DNA of 64,000 nucleotides, from positions 9,114,001 to 9,178,000 of the forward strand of contig OZ018415.1 of the NCBI GenBank assembly GCA_963969595.1, given 5' to 3'. A program made the translations under genes and the position numbers. Positions 33,571-46,389 of this stretch are shown here, piece after piece. The notes beneath the pieces are model-generated. The model made no database searches and was not told the DNA's origin. It saw nothing but the letters and a program-made list of their open reading frames with translations. Origin of the DNA: Neckera pumila (lineage: Eukaryota; Streptophyta; Bryopsida; Hypnales; Neckeraceae). Within the stretch, counting starts at the first letter, position 1; each line of letters opens with the position of its first letter.

Positions 33571-34049
33571 CAGGCCACTTGATGAGTGTTGAAGACGAGA
33601 ACCACTTGATTAGATGCTTTCAGTATTTATATCTCCTTAATCTATCAATATGTGTATAGAGAGAGATATTTCTATTGTTGAAGAAAGGATTTTAGAACTA
33701 CAAAAAAAATTGATCCCTTGATTTTTGTAAAGGGAATCTAAATGAGGTATTCCATTAGAGAAAATTTGGGGCCTCTAGAGGGCCATTTAACTTTTGGCAG
33801 TTGTATAAAGACAACAAAAGCAAGATTAAAAAATATTGTGTTTTTTAAAAAAAAAATAAAAAAAAATCTCCATGCCACCTTAAATGATGCGCAAAAATAA
33901 TAATTTAAAATTTAAAATTTTCATGAAAGATATTTAGTTTTTTAATTTTCTTGTATTTGCACTTATACAAAATGTCAGACAATGCTCTAGAAGCTCCAAA
34001 TTCTCTTTAAATAATGCTTGTATTCATTGACATTTGACATTAGACTTTA
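33571..34049. other. AT-rich spacer
   Basis: I see no gene, paired termini or RNA gene in this short AT-rich stretch. Confidence 0.4.
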
Positions 34050-34443
34050 GGGGTAGTCACAGCATGTTCATAGCCGCAGTGAACAATGAATGTTTATGCT
34101 GTGGCGGCGTAGGATTGGCTTCCTTTGGCCAGAATATTCTTAGCGTGCTATTGTTTGTTCACCCTCAACATCCACCTCCAAAGGTGAAGGTTGGGGGTGA
34201 ACAAGCAATAGCATGCTAAGAATATTCCTTTACTTCCACTTTATTGGCTCCGGGAAAACCGCTAATTACCTCCGTCCAACCAACGAGTGACTCCATTATC
34301 CATTATTCATTGTTCTCACGAGTCAACAAAGAGGGTGGTCATGGCTTGTTCAAAAAACATAGCTTCTCATTGGTTCCACCAAACACTCTACACTATTGAA
34401 TCTCCATTGTTCACTGCGGCTTTGAATATGCTGTGACTACCCC
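34050..34443. mobile_element. 394-bp MITE with long inverted ends and inner palindrome
   Basis: The left end GGGGTAGTCACAGCATGTTC is matched by the inverted right end GAATATGCTGTGACTACCCC. The inverted similarity continues through GCCGCAGTGAACAAT for about 38 bases. Flanks are TTA on the left and TTC on the right, so a 3-bp target duplication as in PIF/Harbinger elements is possible but imperfect. A second, almost perfect palindrome lies inside at 34131-34227. Confidence 0.8.
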
Positions 34444-34654
34444 TTCCATCTTCTCATGTCCTACAGTTTGTCAACATTGTAAGTAATCAGTATCTAGGTT
34501 TTCGTGACATATTTTGGTCCAAATGAAATTTTCACATTTTGGACTAATGATTATAGATGCACACACTTTATATTAAGGCAAGCTGACAAATTGACAAATT
34601 GCATAGTTTTCTATACGTTGAGAGTAGGACTCTTAGGAATGAAATTTTTCTTAA

Positions 34655-35577
34655 CTCCTAAAAGACCAGCCTGCTATTTTTAGCAACATAGCGATTTTGG
34701 GCAGGTTCTTGGGACTAGAGATTTTCATATTTTAAGCTGAAATTTTAATACGAGGTAGGGATGAGGAATATCTTTCATGTGCACTAAATTTCATGACATT
34801 TCAAAATAGGAGTCAAAAGTTATGGCCTAACATGTTACTTTTTTCACCACGCGGGTAGTCTGGGCAGATCTGAAAAAATCACTTCTTTCAAAAATAAAAA
34901 TTTGAAATTGATTTTCTAGAGTTATATATATGTGGGAAGATTTAAATCATTCCATTTTGACAAATGAGTAAAAAGTTATGAGGTTTTTTAGTTTGCGGGC
35001 AGTTACGTATTCTCTACTCTGAAATAAACTTTGAAGTTGTTTATTTAACTCAATTTTTAATATTTTTTGAAAAAAAAAAATCATAGGATTTAGGTTTTTT
35101 GTTAAAACATTACAACCATTGGAATTGACATTTTTCAATTCCATAATTAAATTCTTATCAATTTAGTATTTTGGATCATTCTCTACTTCTTTCTACTTAC
35201 AATTTTTTTGGTATATGTTGTACAATTCCAAATGATTTGAAATTTTTTAAGCATGGAGCCAACTTGTTTAGGAAAAATAATTCAAAGAAGCACCACCATT
35301 TTGGACATTTTTTCATAAAAATGTGACCTTGTGAAGTGCAACTGCCCTGTTTTTTGCAGGAACAAAAAAAGGATTTTTGCCAATTCAAATGCTAATATCT
35401 TCCAATCCGCAGGGTGGAAAATTTTGAATTTTTTTCGACATCTTCTAAAACTAGTTTACTATAAGAGCCTACGGTTATATGTGTCAAAAAAGTTTTTTTT
35501 CAAAAATTTGGTACTTGTACTAAAAATGACAATTTTTGAGTGTTTTCGGTGAAAACTTAGTCATAGAGTTTAAGGGG
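34655..35577. mobile_element. TTAA-type element, copy 3
   Basis: It begins CTCCTAAAAGACC after TTAA (34651-34654) and ends AAGGGG before TTAA (35578-35581). Length is 923 bp. Internal blocks match copies 4, 5 and 6 in reverse order, so it is inverted relative to them. Confidence 0.75.
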
Positions 35578-35772
35578 TTAAATTCAAAGGGATGGAGCCC
35601 ATTAAGATAGTCATCCAAAAATGATCCAATTACTGGATAGGTTGCATTCTTTGTTTCCAAAGTTCTTGACAATCATTTAATACTTGAAGTCCTTGGCGTC
35701 TTTATAAAGTTAACTTGTAATGGCTCTTAACTCTTGAGGTAGTTCAAATTTCCAAATGCCTATAGATGTTAA

Positions 35773-36375
35773 CTACAAAAATTCCATGATTATGTTTGCA
35801 CTAGAAACGTTCCAAAGCTGCCATTTCTTATACAAGTACTAAATTTTGAAAAAAAAATTGGAAAGCCCCCCTGTAATTGTAGGATCTTGTAGTATACTGA
35901 CTTGAAAATATGTGGAAGAAATTTTTGAAATTTCCACCATGTGAATTGCAAGATATGAACTTTGGAATTCACTGAAATCATTTTTTTGGCCCTGGGAAAA
36001 CCAAAGCAACTGCACTGCATAAGGTCACATTTGTATGAAATATGTCTAAAATGGTGGTGCTTCTTTGGATTCATTCTTCAGGGCAAGTTGGCTACATGTT
36101 TGGAAAATTTCAAATCATTTGGAATTGAACAACATATAGGAAAAAAATAATAAGGAGAAAGAAGTAGAGAATTATTCAAAATACTAAATAGTTCAGAATT
36201 TAGTTATGGAATTGAAAAATGCCAATTCTAATGGTTGCAATGTTGTAATAAACAATCTCTATTCTAAAATTTCATTTTTTTCAAAAATATTGAAATTGAA
36301 AGAAATAAAAGACTTCAAAATTTATTTTAGAATAGAAAAACCATAACTACCTGCAAACAATGAGATGAAGGTTAT
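35773..36375 (+). mobile_element. Truncated TTAA-type element
   Basis: The left end after TTAA (35769-35772) aligns with copy 6 (CCATGATTATGTTT here, CTATGACTATGTTT there). Shared blocks continue for about 600 bases, and then similarity stops without a right terminus. Confidence 0.6.
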
Positions 36376-36836
36376 GAGGAGTTTTTAAACTATGGCCTAT
36401 AGATCATATCAATATAATTGGTTGGATCTATCTTTGCACTAATCAATATTTATCAATAAATAAGAGATTTTTATTCCTTCTAAATCACCTTTTAAAATTT
36501 ATTGTGAATTGAATATAATAGAGTTTCCTAAATGAATTTTTTGCTCTGAAATTTGTAATGTAAACTCTAATCATAGTAACTATTGAAGATTTTATTATTT
36601 TGAATTGAAAAACTAAGTTTTTTGGTATATAATATACTTGTGTTCTTATAACTATAGAAAATCTACAAAAGTGAGTTCCAAAATTATCAACATTGTACAG
36701 ATCTAAGGAAATTAATTCATAAATTTTAGAAAAAATAGATACATAAAATTTTTTATTGTAAAAAATTACTTACAATGATATGTGCAAGGATGGAAAAAAT
36801 CCAATTAGGTTGCTTTCCTGGGTGATCTAAGGTTAA
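36376..36836. other. AT-rich spacer
   Basis: I see no gene or paired repeat here. Confidence 0.4.
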
Positions 36837-38238
36837 CCCCTAATTGCTCAAGGCTTGTTTTGGGCTTCCTGGAGTTTGCTCTAAATTGAACAAAATGCCA
36901 ACATTTTAACAAGTTGTATCAATTTTTTTGAATTGTAATCGTACAAATTTAAACTGGACATATTAGAGATCTCATAGGAAAAGAAAACACAACAATATCA
37001 CTTATGGAGTGAAAGATTATAATGTTTGACCATAAGGGTGCTAAAACTGCAAAAATCTTTCAATCTTCTTTACACAAGTCAAATCTAAAAAGTTGGTGAC
37101 CAAAAAATTATGAGGTTAAAGGGTCTAACTTGTATAACCCCTAAAGGTTTTTGGCTATATTGTCACCAAAAACACTCCAAAACTGCCATTTCTAATACTA
37201 GTGCCAAATTTTAGAAAAAAAGCATTTTTGGACACATGTAACCATAGAATCTTGTAGTAAACTTGTTTAAGAAGATGTGGAAACAATTTCAGAATTTTTC
37301 ACCATGTGGATTGCAAGATAATAGCGTTTGAATTGACAAAAATCCTTTTTTTGTCCCTGCAAAAAAACTGGCAGCTGCCCTTCACAAGGTCACATTTGTA
37401 TGAAAAAATGTCCAAAATAGTGGTTACTCTTTGAATTTATTCTTGAAGGCAAGTTGGCTACATGCTTGAAAAATTTTAGATCATTTGGAATTGTACAACA
37501 TATAGGAAAAATATTGTAAGTAGGAAGAGGTAGAGAATGATTCAATACACTAAACTGTTAAGAATTTATTTATGGAATTGAAAAATGCCAATCCCAACGG
37601 TTGTAATGTTGTAATAAACAATCTACACCCAATGTTTTTTCTTTTTATCAAAAATATTAAAAATTGAGTTAAATAAAGGACTTCAAAATTTATTTTAGAA
37701 TTGAAATTCCATAACTACCCTCAAACTAAGAATCCTCATAACTTTTGACTTGTTAATCCAAATGGAATGATTCAAAGCTTCCCGCGTACATATAAATCTA
37801 AAGAATTTTTAATATGATTTTTCTTCACTTTTTCTTCAAAAATTCTTCAAAAATTTAATTTTCCACCAAAAAATCTAAATTTTTTATATTTTCTTTAAAT
37901 TATTTTTCTAATTATACAGTACTTCAGACAAAAAAAGGAGTATTATAGTGATTTTTAAAAAAGTTTTTTTTGCTATCCGTGTTGCCCGCCGAGCAATGAA
38001 AATGACATATCATGCAATAACTTTTTAATCATGTAGTCAAAAGTTATAAAAATGGTTGGGCCTTAAAGCTACTCCTTGGAAAAATGTTGTGTGAAAATTT
38101 CAAAGAAAAAATTGAAAAATTCCGCTCGTAGTGAGCTGCCCAAAAACGCTATGTTCTCAAAAAAGCATGTTCAAGGCTTTAGGGGTTAACTTCAAAGTTT
38201 TACAAACACCAGATTTGGATGCCTTGGGCATTTAGGGG
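36837..38238. mobile_element. Larger TTAA-flanked element with a nested smaller one
   Basis: TTAA (36833-36836) precedes CCCCTAATTGCTCAAGG, and GCATTTAGGGG precedes TTAA (38239-38242). Length is 1402 bp. Its left 150 bases are the reverse of 8341-8468, and its right end (CAGATTTGGATGCC...) is the reverse of 6915-6960. It is therefore an inverted relative of the element at 6915-8468, and both enclose a smaller element. Confidence 0.65.
37138..38185 (+). mobile_element. TTAA-type element, copy 4
   Basis: It begins CCCCTAAAGG after ATAA (37134-37137) and ends GCTTTAGGGG before TTAA (38186-38189). Length is 1048 bp, the longest of the family. It lies inside the element 36837-38238. One base of the left flank departs from TTAA. 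Confidence 0.7.
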
Positions 38239-38570
38239 TTAACCTTCAAAGGATATTGCAAGCTCCACAGGTATTTTGAAAGTCAGAAACTAAATTATTG
38301 CGTATTTATTATTTCAAATGTTTTTAAGCTTAACTAAATATATATAGCTCCAATAATAAACAGCATTTGAACTTTTTTTTAAATTGTTAAAATTGTAATT
38401 TTTGTGAATTTTTGAAGAAAGCATCTTGAAAGCTCAAAATACACTACTTTTGAACCTTTTCTATAAAATTTCTCTTGGTGTGAGGTCAAGGAATACATCA
38501 TATATACAATGATGTTTGTCACTATTATTTCCATTTTTTCAAAAAATTTCATACTATTTTAATCATATTT

Positions 38571-38868
38571 ATTGTTGAACACTTGTTTCCAAAGCATCCC
38601 TATATATTTTTTATTTTTTATTTAGGATTTTCTTTGAGAATACATAGTGTGTGCATTGTTGAACACTTGGTTCCAAAGCATCCCTATTTATTTTTTATTT
38701 AGGATTTAAGATTTTCTTCAAGAATATATAGTGTGTACATTGTTGAACACTTGGTTCCAAACCATCCCTATATATTTTGGGTTTAAGATTTTTCTTTTCT
38801 TCAAAAATACATAGTGTATGTATTGTTGAACACTTGGTTCCAAAGCATCCCTATATATTTTTGGGTAC
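38571..38868. repeat. Tandem array, four units of 83-84 bp
   Basis: ATTGTTGAACACTTG starts units at 38571, 38655, 38739 and 38822. The last unit is partial. Each also has CCAAAGCATCCCTA or a close variant and a TAGTGTRTRCATT-like junction. Confidence 0.9.
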
Positions 38869-41030
38869 AATAGAAGATCAATGGTAAAACCTTGGACTAT
38901 TTAAGGTCAAATTAATGTCTACACTAATACATCCTTGGACTTCTTCTAATTCTCTCCTCAATACATTCCATGTAGTTGACATATTTTGCATTTACATGCT
39001 CGAAATTATTCCAATCACTATTGGAATCGCTTTGTAGATCTATTTTACCATGTCTATCTCCTTCTATTGTATGGAAACCCATTTGGAAGTCATTGAGGTA
39101 TCCATTGAAGCCCATGGTGAAAATCCTATATTCTTCATCCCCTCCAAATTGATGTCGTACTTTGATATTACTGTGGACTATGTCAAACACCAACTCAGAA
39201 TTCAAGTTCCACCCTCCTCCACCATCCATTGCCATATTGAACTATTTTAGGCCTCCTTAAATGCTATCCTAAATACCACTCTGAGTAGCAAATTCCCTCT
39301 ACACATAGTGACAAAACAAGTATTCCAACAGCTATAGCATGTGTAGGAAGATAAAAAATAATGACCAAACAATAAAATTTGGAAGAAGCATAAGAGCTTT
39401 CTATACAAGAACTCAAGACATTGACCTCATGAAACAACTCCGCATTCTGGCAATTGTCTAATACTAAATTGTTTTAGTTGCTCTAGAGTATGGTACCCTA
39501 AGCTGAAATGGTTAGCAAGCAACTAATCAACACACAACTTAATATAGATACAAAACACAATAGGAAAGCAAGAACAAGGATTCAACTAGCTTTGCGTTTC
39601 CCAAAACTCCTGTACACACACAACACATGATTCAACCCAATTTCATCAAACAATGTGGCTATTTGCAACATCACACGCAACATGCGAACATGATAGCCAA
39701 GCACCAACAAACAAGTCATGTACAAAGCTTGTGAAACCTAGTGTTCAATAGAAACAAGACAATGGAAATGCAGGGTTGATGGTGCAACCAGGCTCCATGG
39801 TAACTAAACAGAACTTGAAGATCATGGTGTACAATGGACACACAATCTATACACCCAGCACAAGCTTCTCTCACTCTTCCGTGGCGCCATGATTAAACAA
39901 ACTTAGGAACAATGGTGTTGGTGATGGCGATGTTAGGTAAGTATTCAGACAATTCGGAGCTTGGTTCCATTGCCATGGCAAAAACTAGAACTTAGAAGCT
40001 TATAGAAAAGGATCAAGCTCAAAAATTGGAGGCTTGCTTGCTACTTGATTCAACAAGCTCAATGACACAATCTACTAGTTAGAAAAGATTACAAGCACAA
40101 TGAAGGACCAATTAATTGACCCTTATACAACTCAAATGGATTAGCTAGAAGAAGGATCAGAAATCAAATGCTACAAGCTCTGAAATCAAAGGCTACAAGA
40201 ATGGAACATGAGCTAGCTTGCTCGGTTGAGAAATAGAGAGATTCTTACAATTGAATGAATCATCTAAATCAAGCAAGTACTTTTATACAACAAGACTAAG
40301 CTTTGCAACCAAATGCTACAGAATTTTCAGTTTTGTTTGCAAGTGAATCAATATCAAAGGAATACATTCCTTCCTTCCTTTACTTCCTGCCTGCCATCTG
40401 ATAGAACATGTTCCACATGTGCGGATTTTAGGTTCCTCTTGTTTTGGTTCTGTTTTGTGAAGCCAGCAACCAGTAAAGTGAGAAACTGAGATGGGAATTT
40501 TCAATTAAATCATCTATCCTCATAGCTTCTCCACCCCCACTCGCCCAACCTAGCCAGGGTGTGTTTGGTTGGGGCTAGAGGCAGGGACCACCCCACTATG
40601 GCATTGGACATGATTTTTTTGCCCGTAGCGTGCCTAATTTTTCCCATACATCAGGTGCGCGTGGACTGGAAAGTTTTGGGCAAGCCCAGAGTTGATTTCG
40701 CTAGGCCCTCTCCGTTGCCAGAGCCTTGCGCTGTCGCTTCCCCGTGGGGATTTCACTGCCCCATGATGGCAATGCTCTCAGTTAGAATGGCAAAGACTTT
40801 TGAGCAATAGCACAGAATATTAACCTACCCTATTTCTTTAATGGAAAAAACTAGTTACACCTTTTATACAATGCCAATATAGATAATAATGTCAACTTTC
40901 TTAAATTGGCAATATTCCATTACTTTGGCACAGTTCAGGCCATGCACCCTGTACCCAAAATTTATGCTTATCCTAGATTGTGGCCTAAAATTAGACCTTG
41001 AGTTTGTGAAGATGTACATAACATTATTAA
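38869..41030. other. Stretch without identified gene
   Basis: A 103-codon minus-strand frame at 38924-39235 (starts MAMDGGGGWNLNSELVFDIV) has a protein-like, polar composition but no recognised family. A G/C-richer patch at 40540-40810 has an 83-codon plus-strand frame of no known type. I find no supporting splice or repeat structure for either. Confidence 0.3.
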
Positions 41031-41953
41031 CCTCTAAAGTTCCTTGACTATGTTCTCACCAAAAATGCTCCAAAACTGCCGTTTCTAGAACAAGTACCAA
41101 GTTTTTGAAAAAAATCATTTTTGAACACATGTAATTTGTAGGATCTTGTAGTAGTCTGAATTGAGAACGTGTGGAAAAATTTCAGAAATTTCCATTGTGT
41201 AGATTGGAAGATATTAGCGTTTGAAGTGGCAAAAGTCGTTTTTTTGGCCCTGCAAAAAACCAAGCAGCTGCATTTCACAAGGTCAAATTATTATGAAAAA
41301 ATTCTAAAATGGTTTTACTTCTTTGGATTCATTCTCCAAGGCAAGTTGTCTACATGCTTGAAAATTTTCAGATTATTTGAAACTGTACAACATATAGGAA
41401 GAAAATAGTAAGTAGAAAGAAGTAAAGAATCTTTCAAAACACTAAATTGTTAAGAAGTCAATTATGGAATCGACAAATGCCAATCCCAATGGTTGCAATG
41501 TTGTAATAAACAATCTACATCCTACGATTTTATTTTATTTTTTAAATATTGAAAATTGTGTGAAATAAACAATTTCAAAGTTTATTTTAGAGTAGACAAT
41601 CCATAACTGCCTACAAACTAAAAAGCCTTGTAACATTTGACTCATTGATCAAAATGGAATGATTCAAAGCTTTACACGTATATATAAATCTAACAAACCA
41701 ATTTCAAATTTTTATTTTTGAAAAAAGTGATTTTTTCAGATCTGCTTAGACTGCCCGAGTTGAGAAACAAACAACATATTTGGCCATAACTTTTGACTTG
41801 TATTTCCAAATGTCATAAAATTTGGTGCATATGATAGATATTCCTTGTCCCCACCTTCTATTAAAATTTCAACCCAAATATGCAAATCTCTAGTCATACG
41901 TACCTGCTCAAAATTTCTATATTGCCAAAAAACACATGTTGGTCCTTGAGGGA
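41031..41953 (+). mobile_element. TTAA-type element, copy 5
   Basis: It begins CCTCTAAAGTTCC after TTAA (41027-41030) and ends GGTCCTTGAGGGA before TTAA (41954-41957). Length is 923 bp. It is collinear with copy 6 throughout. Confidence 0.8.
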
Positions 41954-42170
41954 TTAACGTTAGCTGGAGGGGTTCCTTTTGCTCATCCAAGATTAGGAGC
42001 CCCCCCCCAAAATGTCTGACAATGCAAGACACATGTACCAACCACCTTTGCAGCATTTTAACTGAAAATCCCCCCCATGTATTGGGGGAAATTATCCCTC
42101 CACCTGGGGGGAGGCTATAGAGCTGGTTTAGTAATGTTATGTATGTTGCATTTTTTGGTTGTCTAATACC

Positions 42171-42375
42171 AAAAAAGTGAAGGTAACTTCAATAGTTCTT
42201 ACACTTTTTAGAATGTAGAAGTAAAGCCTTCTAAAAGAACTATAATGAAATTACCTTCACTTTTTTGTTATGCTAATGCAAAAGGTTTCTTTTACTTTGC
42301 AAGAATGTGAAAGAATTTTATTATTACAAAGTATTTTTACATTAAAAAAGGCATTACCATTCTAAAGTAAAAAAA
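42171..42375. mobile_element. Foldback element with two nested hairpins
   Basis: AAAAAAGTGAAGGTAA at 42171 is matched by TTACCTTCACTTTTTT ending at 42266. A second inverted pair, TTTTACTTT...AGAATG and CATTCTAAAGTAAAA, lies at about 42293-42372. These look like MITE hairpins. Target duplications could not be fixed. Confidence 0.6.
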
Positions 42376-43440
42376 AAATTCTCCTCAATATAAAAGACAC
42401 AAAAAGAACCGTTTGTAGCATATACTAAGAGAACGTTTTGTCTGAATCTTTTGAATCTTTTCTTTGAATATCTTGATTTGAATATACCTTCAATGTTTTT
42501 AATAATTACTTGTTGTTAGTAAGTTTTGTTTCATTGATTACTTTCATACAACTAAAATTTCAAATTTCAAATTCATTTTTATTTAAAAATTCACACAAAG
42601 TATACTCCAATTTCTTTTTTCAATGGATCTTGCAATCAATGGGGCTGAAACATATATTCCTAAATTTATTAGAAAGAACATATGAAAAAACACAATATAC
42701 TTGCTTTGAAATAGGTTTTGAAATTCATTTTGGGTTTAGGATATCACATTACTAAGGGGATAAAAATAAAAGCATATCATATCTAATCCAAATTTACAGT
42801 GCTAAGGAAAGCAAAAAGACAATAACCCCTGTGCTTTACGTTAGCATCAATTCCACCTAAGCCACAATACCCAACTCATGAAACTAACTAATGTCCTATC
42901 TAATAACCTTGTCAATTCTAGCATACAAAGCTACACTTACAAACAAGCTATATGAACCTAGACGCTGTAGTGGCCCCTATCTTTTTTCCAAGAAATCTCA
43001 GCCCCTTGAAGTGTGAGTCACTTTTAGCACCCATTTCCTCTGAGTATGTACCTTCACAAAAGCAACAATGAAGACACATATGAGCTCCACCACTAGTTAT
43101 GCATCAAAATTGTGTCTTCCGTTTTTAGACAATGCATCTACTCCACAAACAAGGTCACAAACTACTATAGTGAATTGTGGTTGGGTGCTATAGGCTCTCA
43201 ATCCTTTTTGTGGATGGTGGATTAAGCCATGGCGCTATCAAACAATTAGCTACCTCTATATGTAATAGGACAATCAACAACGATAGACCGCTTCTCTGCA
43301 AGTGAGCCTGTCATGCTTCAGTAAAATCCAAGATTTGTTCAACCAGCTGTCCACAATGAAGAACAAGTGTTTGAGCCACCACTTGTAAAATTGAAATTGG
43401 ATGCTGTAATCCGTACATGAATATATCATAGTTACAGCAA
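42376..43440. other. AT-rich spacer
   Basis: No gene, RNA gene or paired termini are seen. Confidence 0.4.
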
Positions 43441-44362
43441 CCCCTAAAGTTCTATGACTATGTTTCACCGAAAACACTCAAATACTGCCATTTTAAGTAT
43501 AAGTACCATTTGGAAAAAAAACATTTTTGGAAATATGTAACTACAAGATCTTGTACTATGTGGACTTGAAAATATGTGGTAAAAATTTCCAAAATTTCCA
43601 CCATGTAAATTGCAAGATATAAGCATTCAAATTCATTGAAATCATTTTTTTGGCCCTGCAAAAATCAAGGCAGCTGCACTTCATAAGCTCACTTTTTGAT
43701 GAAAAAATGTCCAAAATGGTGGTCCTTCTTTGGATTATTTTTTCTAAACAAGTTGGATACATGCTTGAAAAATTTCACTTCATTTGGAAGTGTACAACAT
43801 ATAGGAAATAAATAGTAAATAGATAGTAGTAGAGAATGATTCAAAATACTAAGTTGTTGAAAATTTATTTATAGGATTGAAAATTGCCAATCCAATGTGG
43901 TATTGTTGTAATAAATAATCTACATCCTATGATTTTATTTTTTTCAAAAATTACTAAAAATTAAGTAAGATAAAGGACTTCAAAGTTTATTTTAGAGTAG
44001 AAAATCCATACCTGTCAGCAAACTAAAAATCTTCATAACTTGTGACTCATTGATCAAAATGGGATGATTCAAAGCTTTTCTTGTATATATAACTCTAAAA
44101 AACAAATTTCAAATTTTTTATTTTTGAAAAAAATGATTTTTTCTTATCTGCCCAGACTACTCAATTACAAAAAAAAAAGTAACATATTAGGTCATAATTT
44201 TTGCCTCACATTTTCAAATTTCATGAAAGTTATTGCATATGAAAGATATTCCTTGTCCCCACCTTTTGTTAAAATTTGGGCCAAAAATATAGAAATCTCC
44301 GGTCATTTGTACCTGCCCAAAAATTTTATGTAGACAAAAAACGCATATTGGTCCTTTAGGGG
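43441..44362 (+). mobile_element. TTAA-type element, copy 6
   Basis: It begins CCCCTAAAGTTC after GCAA (43437-43440) and ends GGTCCTTTAGGGG before TTAA (44363-44366). Length is 922 bp. Only the right flank is a clean TTAA; the left one has probably mutated. Confidence 0.75.
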
Positions 44363-46189
44363 TTAAAAAAGTGCTTTACCAAATTTAATCATTATATGGT
44401 GAATCTAATACTTTAAGACACAATTGTGTCTTGTGGTGCTCAAAGAAGGCTTAACAATGTAGAAGCCCTTTCACAAAATTCCGTTTCATCTCTAAGTAAA
44501 CAATATTGTGCAGAACTCTATAACATTAAGAAGACTTGTTGGTTTAATGGTAGCCACCAAAGTTCCATGTTGGTGGATTTTTTGAAAATCATTGAAGCAA
44601 AGGAGTTATGGATTTAGAAAATCCGTTTGAAGTGCAAAAAAAAAATGAAAAGAAAAAATTACGATATCTTTGAGATTGGTCTCTTCAACTAATAATTGAT
44701 GTGTTCAAGATCCTACGTCAAATTCTTTATGACAAATAATGAAAGCTTCTTTAGACTCTTTTAGAATATAGATTTCTTATAACCTAATGCAAATGAAAAA
44801 CAATTAGTATGTCTCTATGTTAAAACTTTGTTGTAATTGGAGGCACCATCTAATTTAAAATTACTCAAACGATATAACTTATTAGTAAATTAAGAGTAAG
44901 TGTCTGGCATGATTACATGTAATTTTATTGTGAATATATTGAAGTAAATTATGTATCCTAAATGTGTTGAAAGATCATCATTGGATTATAATAAATGTAA
45001 AAAGAATATTTTTTTTAATATTTGTATTTTAACGAAAGAATGACACCTAAAGATTGATGAAACTTTACATATATAGAAATAAATAAAGCAGTCATCAATT
45101 TGAGAGAGAAAAAAAAACCTTGTAATCTTTAGTAGATTGGCATGATTTAAGGGCTACCTACAAAATCAAAGTTTTAAGATCAATCTAGGGAATACCACTA
45201 TATCATAATTTGTGTTCTTGAAATCATTTATGAAAAAAAGAATAGAAGAAAAAAACTCTATACTTTTTGAGACTCACAAAATAAAGAGTCTCTTCACTTG
45301 AAAACTCACTTTAAGATCTATAAGACACTATAAGAGATTAGAAAAAGAGCCCTAAATTCTTATCTATATCACAAACTTCTGGCAATGGAGAGCAAATAGA
45401 GGTAGTTACAAAAACTACAATGGCAACTACTATAGCATCTTCAACAACCCTCTATCTCATTTACAAGAAAAAACTTGTGAGAAAAAAATAGGCATAGACA
45501 TTCTAGGATATGCCCTATCAATTTCAAATGTAAAAATTGGAAGAACAAAAAGTTTTTTGTACTTGTTTTCCTTACCCTTGTTATGAATTCCATGACTTTC
45601 AATACAAAAACATTGCCAACTGTTGCCAACCTTGTTGAAGAAATTCTTCCTATAATTAGAATACAAGAGGATATTCATCCAAAAAGAAAACAAGAGGATA
45701 TTCATCTAAAAAGACATGAAGAATATGATGCATATGCTCATCTTGTAAAACACCTTCAACCTTGTCCTTGCCTTCATTATTATAGCTGGTGATCTCAATT
45801 CTAATTTTATTTTTTGTATGAGTTGTTGGTCTTTATAACTTTTGCAACTACTTGTTGTTTTTGAATTTTGGCAATTTAAAGTCATATATAAATTACATGT
45901 GCAAAATTCAATTTTAGGAAAAATTGACACTTTATAGAATTCAAAGTCATAACTCCCTTAAAAGAATCTCCATTTCTACTCAAGAAATCATTTGTTTTTG
46001 AAGAGGGGAAAACATACAAGATTGTAAGTAGAGGTTAAAATTAAAGAAAAAACAATCATTGAAATACATTAACAAGAAGCTCAAGCACTTGTGAAATGAC
46101 TACAATTATTGAATGTACTATCTACAAGTCCCAAATTGGTTACTACACTATACTACCTTTGAAGATGATGAAATTTGGTAGGGTATGGC
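44363..46189. other. AT-rich spacer
   Basis: No gene is seen. Short imperfect duplications occur near 45661-45720 (AAGAGGATATTCATC twice). Confidence 0.4.
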
Positions 46190-46203
46190 TTACATACTTT
46201 TTT

Positions 46204-46375
46204 TTTTTTTTTGGAAAAAATGGAAAATACCATTGCATTAAAAGGCTGGCAAATGAAGAGATAAGAGCAAAACAAAAAACAAAAGGCAAAACAAACAGAG
46301 ATAGAGGAGTAAGAACCAAAAGAACTAAGTGAAAGAAGAAATGGTAGGGCCCTTCCTACTCCAAATGATGGTCAT
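46204..46375 (-). mobile_element. Short retroposed insertion with poly-A tail
   Basis: The 14-bp direct repeat TTACATACTTTTTT flanks it (46190-46203 and 46376-46389). On the minus strand the insert reads body first and ends TGGTATTTTCCATTTTTTCC followed by a poly-A run. The long target duplication plus tail indicates target-primed retroposition, probably a 5'-truncated LINE or a SINE. Confidence 0.75.
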
Positions 46376-46389
46376 TTACATACTTTTTT

